This document shows positions 1-8,245 of a stretch of DNA of 64,000 nt, one piece after another (the stretch's first letter is position 1; each line of letters begins with the position of its first letter). The notes beneath the pieces are model-generated. The model saw only the letters and a program-made list of their open reading frames with translations. It was not told the DNA's origin and made no database searches. The position numbers were made by a program, and so were the translations under genes. Source of the DNA: Fischerella thermalis PCC 7521 (lineage in GTDB: Bacteria > Cyanobacteriota > Cyanobacteriia > Cyanobacteriales > Nostocaceae); assembly GCF_000317225.1 (NCBI RefSeq), contig NZ_AJLL01000033.1, positions 151,161 to 215,160 on the forward strand, in the 5' to 3' direction.

Positions 1-262
1 ATTCTGAGAATCGTAACCCACCTCCAGAAATGCGATCGCCACCAAAAACAGCTGCCTCATCCGCACTCAGATTGGCTTGCATGAGAGGTGTACTGCTTAA
101 AGAATTCGCCAGCAATGCTCCAATGGTGGCTGACAGCATCGCGATACCGCCCAACCAAAACCATAGCCAACGTCCCGATTTTGGATGATTAACCTTTCTG
201 CGCCTGGATTTAGGGCGGGGCTTAGAATGGTTTTCTGACGCCGAACCTCTTTGAATGGTCAC
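1..262 (-). CDS. LytR-CpsA-Psr (LCP) family protein, N-terminal part only
   Basis: Reading leftwards from a GTG at 262 there are 87 open codons that run off the window edge. The protein starts with a short basic cytoplasmic tail (KPRPKSRRRK), followed by one membrane segment (WLWFWLGGIAMLSATIGALL) and an external stretch ending GGDRISGGGLRF. This layout and the wording around the anchor match the N-terminus of cyanobacterial LCP proteins, which transfer glycopolymers to the cell wall. The catalytic LCP domain lies outside the window, so the assignment rests on the N-terminus alone. A second in-frame GTG at 274 is possible. No neighbour shares its strand closely; the next 280 bases hold no gene. 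Confidence 0.6.
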   Translation of the reverse strand, partial: MTIQRGSASENHSKPRPKSRRRKVNHPKSGRWLWFWLGGIAMLSATIGALLANSLSSTPLMQANLSADEAAVFGGDRISGGGLRFSE

Positions 263-544
263 AGACTTCCTCACACTTACTGAATAATACTTGGTGAATC
301 CACTTTTGGGAAAACAGACGAATCAGACTATAATAACTAACTCTTAATTAATAGTGCCAAATTCATAGATTAAGTGTCTCACGTAACACTTCCCACCGTA
401 TTTTTCTTAATTTTTTGATTCATTTAAAATGGTTTAGGTGTTTTATTTATGAAGTATGGCAATATTAGGCGGCATTTGACTAGATGGCTTGAGGAGAAAT
501 TAGAAATTTTGAGTGATCAGTGAAAACAACCTTTTCCCCTCTTT
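263..544. other. Intergenic gap, promoter side of the LCP gene
   Basis: This AT-rich stretch lies between the LCP gene start and the 3' end of the small membrane protein gene. I see no open frame, hairpin terminator or repeat that I could support. Confidence 0.4.
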
Positions 545-1018
545 CTATGAAAGATACTTATCAACGATTTCATCAGCAAAACGGCTAAAAGCTGGTATAC
601 GTTGAGATTTGCCTCGGATGGTGACAATTATTAACCACAAACTGATCAAAAAGTAACCAGAGGTGAGAAAACTATTAAGTATCAGTAGGCGCACTGACAA
701 AAAATCTAAATTTGCTGCCCCAGTTGCTAAAAAAAGATAACCTAACAACCAGGAAATAGCCAGCGTAATTGATATACGACTGATAGCAAGTTGTTCCCTG
801 CTACCCTGGCGGCGATAAAGAGTCCACAGAGATGGGAAAAAACCGATAATGGGTAGAAGATACCAAACTAGGTATACAGAAGAAGACGCAGAGGGTGAGG
901 GGGGCGCTGACGTGGAGAAATTGTTAATAATATCTCCGTATCTGTGTGTCCCCTTGTCCCCCGTGTCCCCTTGTCCCTTTGCCCCTGGGTTCCTGTACTT
1001 TGATTCAAAATTATCCAT
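545..1018 (-). CDS. Conserved small membrane protein of unknown function
   Basis: The protein has about 157 residues if it begins at the ATG at 1018 (MDNFESKYRN). The open frame reaches further upstream, to 1162, but would then overlap the divergent permease gene. Residues 10-45 are a low-complexity linker encoded by a CCCCTTGTCCCC-like tract. The linker is followed by three hydrophobic segments, roughly VWYLLPIIGFFPSLWTLY, ISITLAISWLLGYLFLATGA and a third near the C-terminus. A short basic tail ends at KYLS. I do not recognise a functional family. The linker resembles repeat sequence seen in gaps elsewhere in the window, so it may be an insertion tolerated in frame. The gene is divergent from the AI-2E-type permease, with which it probably shares a promoter gap. 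Confidence 0.55.
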   Translation of the reverse strand: MDNFESKYRNPGAKGQGDTGDKGTHRYGDIINNFSTSAPPSPSASSSVYLVWYLLPIIGFFPSLWTLYRRQGSREQLAISRISITLAISWLLGYLFLATGAANLDFLSVRLLILNSFLTSGYFLISLWLIIVTIRGKSQRIPAFSRFADEIVDKYLS

Positions 1019-1104
1019 TTTGGTTGAGTGTAATCCTAAATTAGAGGGATGAATGATATTGATGTAGTTAGAGATAATAATCTTTAAATAAGGATCATAA
1101 TTTT

Positions 1105-2334
1105 GTGTTATCCCGCAATCGGCAGATGCAGACACGCAAGCTCTTAAACTGGTGGCAAGCACTCACACCATTGGCACGATTTGGTGCGATCGCTTTATTT
1201 GCTCCGCTTCTGGTGCTGAATGGCTGGGCGCTTTCAGTCATTTTCCATTACTTTCACTCGCTGATTGTTATCTTGGTGGGAGCCTCCGTACTAGCGTTTC
1301 TGCTCAATTATCCTGTAAGTTGGATGGAACGTCATGGTGCTAGGCGAGAGCAAGTAGCCATTTTGGTGTTTTTACTGGCTTTGTCGATTTTATTAGCATT
1401 AGGTTTGACTCTTGTTCCACTAGCTCTAACTCAAGCCCAACAATTGGTGGCGCGTTTACCGGAGTTAATTGACTCTGGACGCTCCCAGTTGATGATTTTG
1501 AACGAAAAAGCCGAAAGTATGGGCTTACCCATTAACCTTGATGCTTTACTAGTGCAAATCAATGATCGTGTCAAGGGACAATTACAGGCGATCGCTGGAC
1601 AAGTTTTAAATCTGGCGGTTGTCACCTTCACCAGTCTGCTGGATTTTCTGCTGACAATGGTTTTGACTTTTTATCTATTGCAGCATGGGGATGAACTTTG
1701 GCAAAGTTTAGTTAGCTGGCTACCCAGCAAATTTCGTGAGGCTTTTTCTCAAACTGTACGTCTGAGCTTTCAAAATTTCTTTATTACTCAGCTAATTTTA
1801 TCTACCTGTATGGCTTCAGCCCTAATTCCAACTTTTTTATGGCTGAAAGTACCATTTGGTTTGCTATTTGGCTTAAGTATTGGGATTATGGCTCTTGTTC
1901 CCTACGGTGGTTCTGTGGGTATTGCCTTAACTACTTTGTTGGTATCGCTACAAGATGTCTGGATGGGAGCAAGAGTGTTGATTGCAGCAGTTATAGTGCA
2001 ACAAATTCTGGAAAACTTGATTGGTCCAAGAATTTTGGGTAGTTTCACAGGGTTAAATCCTGTTTGGGCGTTAATTTCGGTTTTAACAGGAGCAAGAATA
2101 GGTGGTTTGTTGGGTGTAATTTTAGCAGTACCTACTGCCGTTGTCATTAAGACAGCTTTAAGTGCTTTGCGTCCTGATGTTGCATCTGGTCATAGCGAGA
2201 CGGGAGATGTCACCACTCACAGTCCTGATCAAGGGGAAGAAGCTTGTCGGAAACAAATAGGTGAAACAGCAAATGTGCGATCGCGAGAAGTAGGCGCACC
2301 TGTGACACCAGAAGCATCTCCTCCGACTGCTTAG
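1105..2334 (+). CDS. AI-2E family (PerM/UPF0118) membrane transporter
   Basis: A 409-residue polytopic membrane protein with the arrangement of the AI-2E exporter/permease family. Hydrophobic helices lie near residues 25-65 and 85-110, followed by a long amphipathic stretch and a cluster of C-terminal helices. The signature region LVPYGGSVGIALT is present, as is QILENLIGPRILG, typical of the family. The family exports small molecules or ions; the substrate cannot be read from sequence. The start is a GTG at 1105 with AAGGA about 11 bases upstream; an ATG at 1126 is an alternative. The last 55 residues are a hydrophilic tail rich in Ser, Glu and Gly. It is transcribed away from the small membrane protein gene and converges on the serpin gene. 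Confidence 0.8.
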   Translation: MLSRNRQMQTRKLLNWWQALTPLARFGAIALFAPLLVLNGWALSVIFHYFHSLIVILVGASVLAFLLNYPVSWMERHGARREQVAILVFLLALSILLALGLTLVPLALTQAQQLVARLPELIDSGRSQLMILNEKAESMGLPINLDALLVQINDRVKGQLQAIAGQVLNLAVVTFTSLLDFLLTMVLTFYLLQHGDELWQSLVSWLPSKFREAFSQTVRLSFQNFFITQLILSTCMASALIPTFLWLKVPFGLLFGLSIGIMALVPYGGSVGIALTTLLVSLQDVWMGARVLIAAVIVQQILENLIGPRILGSFTGLNPVWALISVLTGARIGGLLGVILAVPTAVVIKTALSALRPDVASGHSETGDVTTHSPDQGEEACRKQIGETANVRSREVGAPVTPEASPPTA

Positions 2335-2367
2335 TCTAAGGTTAGTTGTTAGTTGTTGGTTGTGAAA

Positions 2368-3684
2368 TTAAGGGTCTAAAATTGCACCCATAAATAAAAT
2401 GCTTCCAGTTTGGTTGTCGCGAATTGCACAGAAAAATGGACGATCAACAGTCATTTGGAATGGTTGTTGATTAACTGTTGCAGATACTGCGGTAACACCT
2501 ACAGAAGTAGTTGCAGCAGCTTCTGTTCCTTCTTCGTTGACTTCCACAAAAGTTTTATGCTTCACTTCGCTAATTTGAAAGTTTTGTCCCATCTGAGAAA
2601 AATCAGCTTGGTTGGTAAAAGCCTCACCTATACCTAATGCTTCTAAAGCAGTGTTAAGTGTTATTTCATAGTCCATTTTGAAACGGGGTAGGCGAATCAA
2701 ACCCTCTCGTAGGCTAAACTGGGATATCCATTTTTCCCAGTTCTCAGCATTGAGATTTTCATAAAAAGATTTCAAATTAGAATTCTTTTTGGGCAAAAAG
2801 ACATAAAAACTGAACTTACCATCCTTACCATAAGGCAGACTCGCGGCTTGAAATTGTTCGTTTTCGTAGTATTTATATTTACCTTTTTGTGACATCATGG
2901 GATGTTGTTTCTGAGTACCAGATGTCAGATAAAAAGGCTGTTGCACAGTTTGCTGTTTGTCAAATTCGTTTGTCCATTTGCCTTTAAAATAAATGGCATT
3001 AAGCAGAAATAATACTTGGTCTGGTTCTATTCTTTCAATAATCTTATTAATTCTGCCACGAGTACTTTCGCTTACCCAGTTATTAATCTTGCTAACAGAA
3101 TTTGGATCTTGAAAGTTTAAATTCGTTACCTTTGCTTGATAGAAATCCTGATTTTTTTTAATAAAATCGGCATTAAATTTAACTTCTTGATTTGCCCAAA
3201 GTGAGTTAGCAATATTCAATTGAATTTCTGGATCTGAATTCTCTAAAAGCTGTTTTAATGCTGCATTAGAGGAATTAATTTCCTGTAAACTTAACCCTTG
3301 TAATTCCAGTGCCTTGGCCATTGCTCGCTGAGTGCTACCATTAGCACCGTTGTAGGTCATATCTAAAGCGATCGCTACACTAGCAGGTGAAATAAATACA
3401 TTTTTATTGTTCTCTTGTTTGAGAACTTCTTCAAAAAGTTTGAAGCCAAATTTGGTGTTAGCTAGAATAAGTTTAGTATCAGGCAAGACAGATTTTTGAG
3501 CAAGAGATTCTGAGCGAGGTACACTGGATTGGGCATAAACTTTTGTATTACCTTCTACTTGGGTACATCCGATCACACCCATTAAAACCACACTAGCAGC
3601 TGCCAGAGCGTAGCGCCTTCCTAAACGCACGGCATAACGTCTTTGTAGAAATTTTTCCCAAGAACTACCAAATTTCTGCTTCAT
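2368..3684 (-). CDS. Serpin (serine protease inhibitor), lipoprotein
   Basis: A 438-residue serpin. The N-terminus is basic (RLGRRYALAAASVVLMGVIGC) with a lipobox VIGC near residue 40, so it is expected to be a lipid-anchored envelope protein. The serpin body follows from about residue 70 (NTKFGFKLFEEVLKQ, ISPASVAIALDMTYNGA). The reactive-centre hinge VNEEGTEAAATTS shows the small-residue pattern of inhibitory serpins, and the C-terminal PFFCAIRDNQTGSILFMGA block is canonical. By counting from the hinge glycine (P15), the scissile pair is about Val-Ser (P1-P1'), which would suit an elastase-like target; this is inference. It lies 158 bases downstream of a secreted subtilisin-like protease on the same strand, so protease and inhibitor may be co-expressed. 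Length is normal for the family. Confidence 0.92.
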   Translation of the reverse strand: MKQKFGSSWEKFLQRRYAVRLGRRYALAAASVVLMGVIGCTQVEGNTKVYAQSSVPRSESLAQKSVLPDTKLILANTKFGFKLFEEVLKQENNKNVFISPASVAIALDMTYNGANGSTQRAMAKALELQGLSLQEINSSNAALKQLLENSDPEIQLNIANSLWANQEVKFNADFIKKNQDFYQAKVTNLNFQDPNSVSKINNWVSESTRGRINKIIERIEPDQVLFLLNAIYFKGKWTNEFDKQQTVQQPFYLTSGTQKQHPMMSQKGKYKYYENEQFQAASLPYGKDGKFSFYVFLPKKNSNLKSFYENLNAENWEKWISQFSLREGLIRLPRFKMDYEITLNTALEALGIGEAFTNQADFSQMGQNFQISEVKHKTFVEVNEEGTEAAATTSVGVTAVSATVNQQPFQMTVDRPFFCAIRDNQTGSILFMGAILDP

Positions 3685-3842
3685 GTTATCACACCAAAAG
3701 GCAGAGTCTATCTATCGACTATGACATTTCAGATGACACAGCCATTTGGTGGTTACAGTTTTGGCAACCATTTTATCGGGGATGGGGAGATGGGGTGATG
3801 GGGAGAGATATTTATCCGTGTCTCCCTTCTGCTTCCCGATCC

Positions 3843-5438
3843 CTAGTCCCTATTTGCCCGAGTCCACCAAGCCAAGGCATAAAGTTGAGTGGCTTCGTTG
3901 AGTTGGTTTTGAAACTGGACACGGATTTTATATTTACCAGTGGTAGGGACAGGACAAAAAATGTGTTCTACACTATCAACTTCGCTAATGGAGGCGCAAA
4001 CAGTTCCTGTGTCTGGACTTTTTTCATCGGCTTTAACTAGATAGATATCAAGGTTGTTTAAACCGCGATCGCGAAAATCTTCCCCTGGATCAAATTGACC
4101 ATTTTTATTTTTATCGTTGAGTTCTACTAACCTGTCCCAAGCCAAGGTTATGGAGACAAAACTGTTCTGCTGTAGTGGTTTAGCTAAAACATATTCCACA
4201 GATGAGCCAGCGTTGATAGTATTATAATTCCAACCAATTGCAGGTACAGATTGTGATGGTTGCCATTGACCTGCACTAAATTGTTCGTAAGCCCGGTAAG
4301 CATTGAGATGACCTGTTCCCATTTGAGGATCTAAAGGTTTTTTGGGATTTTTATAGGTTTCAGAAGCTAGCCAGTCTTGATTCTGTTTATTTATGAGTGT
4401 TCTAGTCATTCCTAGCCGCAAACCATCGCCCATGTCTTGAATTTTTTCGGCTGAGTTTAATAAGACAGCTTTCATGACTTCATGTTGACGAGAAGCAAGA
4501 CTCCAATTAGGTTGTTTTTTCCGTAATTGTCTGTCACCAAATTCTTGTAATAGAGCAACTGTAGCTGTGACGTGGGGTGCTGCAAAACTTGTGCCTGTGA
4601 CTTTGTTGATTTTGCCATCAGGATTAAGCATAGGAATATTACTACCAGGAGCAACTATACCAATCGTTCCACGTGGGCCAAGATTAATTTCCTTGCCAGA
4701 TAGACGCTGAGTCATTGCCTCAGATGTAGCTACTAAATTAGAAACATCTACTTTATTAAAAATTCCTCCCCGACGAGAGGAAAAAGCCACGTTAACTCCA
4801 TTAAAATTATCGGTAGGGATGGGAATTCCTCCTTTACCCTGGTTGCCAGCAATCACATACAAAACGTTGTGAGCGCGAGCCGACCAGTCAATACATTGGG
4901 TTAGTAAGGCGTTACCATCCAAAACAGCATCCGGTCGCGGATCGCGGTTTAGAGGTTCGCCAAAGCTAAAGTTAATGGCGCGAACATCACCACTGTTCTG
5001 TAAGGCTATGTGCTGTGCAGACAAGCATTCTTCTGGCTGACCCATTTTAGTAGAACCCACAGCAGATGAATACAAGCGCGCTCCTGGAGCTACTCCTGGA
5101 AAAGCTTTATCTGTACTAATCATGACACCAGCAACATTGTAGGCGTGAGAATCAACACCACTATTTGACTTAGCAGGACTATTGCGTAAAAAGACACCTG
5201 CTATATTTACAGAGCGATTTTTAGAAACCGCTTTGTCTACACCAAATTTACCAGGACGCCCAATTTCCACCTGACCAATGGCAATCTTGCGACCTATGAG
5301 ATTATACGGAAGCTTATGTAACTTAAGAGCATCAATGCCGTTAGTACTAAGGGTATTTTCCAAAGCTAACACCGGCACACTCAGACAGGTAACACTTAAG
5401 CCCCAAATTATCCAGCTAATTTTTTTTACCATACTCAT
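3843..5438 (-). CDS. Secreted S8 (subtilisin-like) serine protease with atypical Asp site
   Basis: 531 residues with a Sec signal peptide (MVKKISWIIWGLSVTCLSVPVLALE). The peptidase S8 core shows the catalytic His in DSHAYNVAGV, the oxyanion Asn in YVIAGNQGKGG and the nucleophile Ser in GTSFAAPHVTA. Where the catalytic Asp is expected (usual VAVIDxG) the sequence reads KIAIGQVEIGRPG, so Asp is replaced by Gln or Glu. It may belong to a divergent S8 subgroup or use Glu. The C-terminal 130 residues (from about SSVEYVLAKPL, with an acidic Asp/Asn-rich loop) look like a beta-sandwich extension such as a PPC domain. Two starts are possible (ATG at 5438 or 5432). The serpin gene follows on the same strand. 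It acts in the periplasm or outside the cell. Confidence 0.85.
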   Translation of the reverse strand: MSMVKKISWIIWGLSVTCLSVPVLALENTLSTNGIDALKLHKLPYNLIGRKIAIGQVEIGRPGKFGVDKAVSKNRSVNIAGVFLRNSPAKSNSGVDSHAYNVAGVMISTDKAFPGVAPGARLYSSAVGSTKMGQPEECLSAQHIALQNSGDVRAINFSFGEPLNRDPRPDAVLDGNALLTQCIDWSARAHNVLYVIAGNQGKGGIPIPTDNFNGVNVAFSSRRGGIFNKVDVSNLVATSEAMTQRLSGKEINLGPRGTIGIVAPGSNIPMLNPDGKINKVTGTSFAAPHVTATVALLQEFGDRQLRKKQPNWSLASRQHEVMKAVLLNSAEKIQDMGDGLRLGMTRTLINKQNQDWLASETYKNPKKPLDPQMGTGHLNAYRAYEQFSAGQWQPSQSVPAIGWNYNTINAGSSVEYVLAKPLQQNSFVSITLAWDRLVELNDKNKNGQFDPGEDFRDRGLNNLDIYLVKADEKSPDTGTVCASISEVDSVEHIFCPVPTTGKYKIRVQFQNQLNEATQLYALAWWTRANRD

Positions 5439-5445
5439 TTGTCAT

Positions 5446-5481
5446 TGGTGGTTGGTTGTTGGTGGTTGGTTGTTGGTGGTT
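5446..5481. repeat. Heptamer-type short tandem repeat (STRR)
   Basis: Runs of GGTTGGTTGTTGGTGGTT lie just upstream of the protease gene. The same word family recurs in many gaps of this window (near 2341, 14470, 16985, 30032, 31745, 41620 and 57024), as is known for STRR sequences of heterocystous cyanobacteria. Confidence 0.75.
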
Positions 5482-5586
5482 GAATATTAACTATCCCCTT
5501 TCCCCTATCCCCTTTTCCCCTTGTGAGCCTTTGCTCAAGTTTTGTTACAATGTTTACAGAAAAGGACGCTTAAATATCCACTAGCC

Positions 5587-6294
5587 ATGACCAAAACGCT
5601 ATCTAACAAGCCGATTGTAATTGCTCCATCTATCCTATCAGCCGATTTTAGTCGCCTGGGAGAGGAAGTACGCGCCGTAGACGAGGCGGGGGCAGATTGG
5701 ATTCATGTTGATGTAATGGATGGTCGCTTTGTACCTAATATTACGATAGGTCCTTTGGTAGTGGAGGCGATTCGTCCGGTGACGAAAAAACCACTGGATG
5801 TCCACTTGATGATTGTGGAACCAGAAAAATATGTTGCAGATTTTGCCAAAGCTGGGGCAGACATTATATCTGTACATTGTGAACATAATGCGTCGCCACA
5901 CTTACATCGTACTCTCTGCCAAATTAAAGAACTTGGCAAGCAAGCTGGTGTCGTACTTAACCCATCTACACCTTTGGATTTGATTGAGTATGTGCTAGAA
6001 GTTTGCGATTTAGTGTTGCTAATGAGTGTCAACCCTGGCTTTGGTGGTCAAAGCTTTATTCCAGCGGTAGTTCCCAAAATCCGCAAACTGCGTCAGATGT
6101 GTGATGAACGTGGTCTTGACCCTTGGATTGAAGTAGATGGCGGGCTGAAGGCCAATAATACTTGGCAAGTTTTAGAAGCCGGAGCTAATGCAATTGTAGC
6201 TGGTTCGGCTGTGTTTAACGCTAAGGATTATGGCGAGGCGATCGCAGCTGTTCGTAACAGCAAGCGTCCTACACCAGAACTAGCACAAGTCTAA
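5587..6294 (+). CDS. rpe: Ribulose-phosphate 3-epimerase
   Basis: 235 residues from the ATG at 5587 ([20 protein letters not shown]). It interconverts D-ribulose 5-phosphate and D-xylulose 5-phosphate in the Calvin cycle and the pentose phosphate pathway, in the cytosol. The (beta/alpha)8 barrel motifs are all present: [32 protein letters not shown] with metal-binding His and Asp, [35 protein letters not shown] and the phosphate-binding [13 protein letters not shown]. An upstream TTG at 5542 would add 15 residues with no family counterpart, so I prefer the ATG. A clear hairpin terminator follows. It stands alone on this strand. Confidence 0.96.
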   Translation: MTKTLSNKPIVIAPSILSADFSRLGEEVRAVDEAGADWIHVDVMDGRFVPNITIGPLVVEAIRPVTKKPLDVHLMIVEPEKYVADFAKAGADIISVHCEHNASPHLHRTLCQIKELGKQAGVVLNPSTPLDLIEYVLEVCDLVLLMSVNPGFGGQSFIPAVVPKIRKLRQMCDERGLDPWIEVDGGLKANNTWQVLEAGANAIVAGSAVFNAKDYGEAIAAVRNSKRPTPELAQV

Positions 6295-6347
6295 GTCTTT
6301 AATTCTTAGTAAATATAAGCACGCTTGGTGTTGACTACAAACTAAAT

Positions 6348-6381
6348 AAAAAAGGGCGACGGAAAAGCGATCGCCTTTTTT
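6348..6381 (+). terminator. Rho-independent terminator of rpe
   Basis: The arms AAAAAAGGGCG and CGCCTTTTTT (one bulged G) enclose a loop of about 13 bases and end in a T run. It lies 54 bases after the rpe stop. The A/T flanks make it usable from both sides, also for the opposing glycosyltransferase transcript. Confidence 0.75.
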
Positions 6382-6491
6382 ATTTATTAGACCTCTTGCA
6401 AGAAGTCTATTCGTAGTGAGTTGTTAGTTAGGAATCAATGAATAGCCAACTGCAATTAATAGAACTTGGTAACTGAAAACTGATAACTGAA

Positions 6492-7508
6492 TTACTCAAC
6501 TTCCTTGGCTGTCACTATCTCTCGTACTCGATAGATAGGACGTCCTTGGGATTCATGGTAAGTACGCATCAATAACTCTGCTAACAAACCAAAGCAAAAT
6601 AACTGTACCCCTGTCACTAACAGAAGAACAGCCAAAATTAATAAAGGGCGATCGCCAATATCTTGACCCAAAGCTAATTTTACCCAAGTCAAATAAATGC
6701 CGATCGCACCTCCCGAAAGCATAGAAATCAAGCCCCATAGCCCAAAAACATGCATTGGGCGAGTCAGGAACTTTTTCATAAAAGCGATCGTTAATAAATC
6801 CATTACCACCCGAAAAGTCCGCGACAAACCGTACTTACTCCGCCCAAAGCGGCGTGCATGGTGACGTACGGGCATTTCGGTAATTCTTGCCCCTTCGATA
6901 TATGCCAAGGCTGGTAAAAATCGATGCAGTTCACCGTAGAGGTTCATATCTGCTACCAATTCCGCACGATAGGCTTTTAATGAACAGCCGTAATCATGTA
7001 TGTCTACGCTAGTTATCCGTCGAATTAACCAGTTGGCAATTTTAGAGGGCAATAACCTTGTCAAAGCTGCATCTTGGCGATTTAGCCGCCAACCACTCAC
7101 TAAATCGTAGCCTTCCTCCAACTTTGCCAACAACATTGGTATATCCGCTGGGTCATTTTGCAGATCGGCATCTAAAGTTACAACTGCTTTGCCACGTGCA
7201 TAATAAAATCCAGCTGCCATTGCCGCAGTTTGACCGTAGTTACGCCGCAGAATTACTGCTTTTAAATCATTACGGTTTTGTGCTTGTTCTTTGAGCAACT
7301 GCGCGGAACCATCCGTAGAACCATCATCGACACAGATAATTTCATAACTAAGATTACTAGCGTTTAGGGTAGAAGCGATCGCCTCTAGTAAATGAGGCAA
7401 ACTTTCCACTTCATCACGTACAGGAACCACCACTGAAACACTGGGAACTGGTGAGGAAATCACCTCATATTGTCCAGCTAACCCATTAGAAACTAATCCA
7501 CTCCTCAT
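6492..7508 (-). CDS. Family 2 glycosyltransferase, polyprenyl-phosphate hexosyltransferase type
   Basis: 338 residues. The GT-A fold shows SVVVPVRDEVESLPHLL, the nucleotide-binding CVDDGSTDGS and the DXD motif in VTLDADLQNDPADIP. The lid region GCSLKAYRAE and an RFGRSKYGLSR amphipathic stretch follow. Two C-terminal membrane helices (about residues 255-280 and 290-315) match the DPM1/GtrB/ArnC-like subgroup, which loads a sugar from a nucleotide donor onto a polyprenyl phosphate at the inner membrane. The acceptor pathway is not deducible. Its start codon overlaps the stop of the NlpC/P60 gene by 4 bases, so the two are translationally coupled, with the endopeptidase gene first. Confidence 0.88.
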   Translation of the reverse strand: MRSGLVSNGLAGQYEVISSPVPSVSVVVPVRDEVESLPHLLEAIASTLNASNLSYEIICVDDGSTDGSAQLLKEQAQNRNDLKAVILRRNYGQTAAMAAGFYYARGKAVVTLDADLQNDPADIPMLLAKLEEGYDLVSGWRLNRQDAALTRLLPSKIANWLIRRITSVDIHDYGCSLKAYRAELVADMNLYGELHRFLPALAYIEGARITEMPVRHHARRFGRSKYGLSRTFRVVMDLLTIAFMKKFLTRPMHVFGLWGLISMLSGGAIGIYLTWVKLALGQDIGDRPLLILAVLLLVTGVQLFCFGLLAELLMRTYHESQGRPIYRVREIVTAKEVE

Positions 7509-8230
7509 ATTTTTTCTTTCAATCCTCTATGACTCTGCGGTTCATAACTCTTCACCACTCTGCCAGCACCGCGTAGTTGCTGATAGTATGACCGACTCAC
7601 CTCATCACCTTGTTCCGAGAGAATGTCAATCCCAATACCATTACGTCCTTTATCTTTACCAGAACTATGGATATAAAAACTATCTCCTAAATAGAGTCCC
7701 ACATGAGTGGCTTTTTGGGGAGACCCAAAGAATACTAAATCACCTGGTTGCAGCAGTACTAGGGCAATTGGTTGGGTAAAGCCTTCCTGTTGATACGCAT
7801 CTCTAGGTAAGCAAATACCCACTGAACGAAATGCTGCCTGCATTAAGCCTGAACAGTCATAATTTGGCCCAACTGTACCACCCCAGAGATAATAATTAGG
7901 TTGTTGCATCGCTTTATGAGTAAAAGCAATCACTTCTGGTAGCAATTTTTTAATTTCTGATTCGGAAAATGATTTAGCCTGATAAGGTACAGTAGCTGTC
8001 TGTAAAAAAACCAAATCTGCAACCGACAACCAACCTGGATAGTCATCCTCACACAAACACACCTCTACTGCCACATCCTGATAATTTGATGTTAACCACA
8101 AATGTCGCCCGGCTTGGGCTTGGGTAGCCAAGCGTGTACATTCTGGAGAATCATATATGTTCAGGTCAGTTAGACACTCGTACTCACCTGATTCTAAATT
8201 TTCGATTTGGGATTTGAGATTTAGGGACAT
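7505..8230 (-). CDS. NlpC/P60 cell-wall endopeptidase with SH3b domain
   Basis: 241 residues from the ATG at 8230 (MSLNLKSQ); the frame extends upstream but overlaps the divergent gene. An N-terminal bacterial SH3b region (about residues 15-80, ECLTDLNIYDSPECTRLATQ) precedes the NlpC/P60 domain. The catalytic Cys126 lies in YDCSGLMQAAF, His176 in THVGLYLG and His188 in YIHSSG. This is the layout of the structurally studied cyanobacterial gamma-D-glutamyl-L-diamino acid endopeptidases (Anabaena/Nostoc PCP proteins), which cut peptidoglycan stem peptides during recycling or remodelling. No signal peptide is visible, in line with a recycling role. It is coupled to the GT2 gene and divergent from the beta-lactamase-fold gene, with only 15 bases between start codons. 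Confidence 0.93.
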   Translation of the reverse strand: MSLNLKSQIENLESGEYECLTDLNIYDSPECTRLATQAQAGRHLWLTSNYQDVAVEVCLCEDDYPGWLSVADLVFLQTATVPYQAKSFSESEIKKLLPEVIAFTHKAMQQPNYYLWGGTVGPNYDCSGLMQAAFRSVGICLPRDAYQQEGFTQPIALVLLQPGDLVFFGSPQKATHVGLYLGDSFYIHSSGKDKGRNGIGIDILSEQGDEVSRSYYQQLRGAGRVVKSYEPQSHRGLKEKI

Positions 8231-8245
8231 TCTGCAAACACAACA

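Noticed and set aside
849..1052. 67-codon plus-strand frame opposite the small membrane protein gene
   Set aside because: It consists of the C/T-rich repeat read on the other strand (Pro/Cys-rich low complexity) and has no motif.
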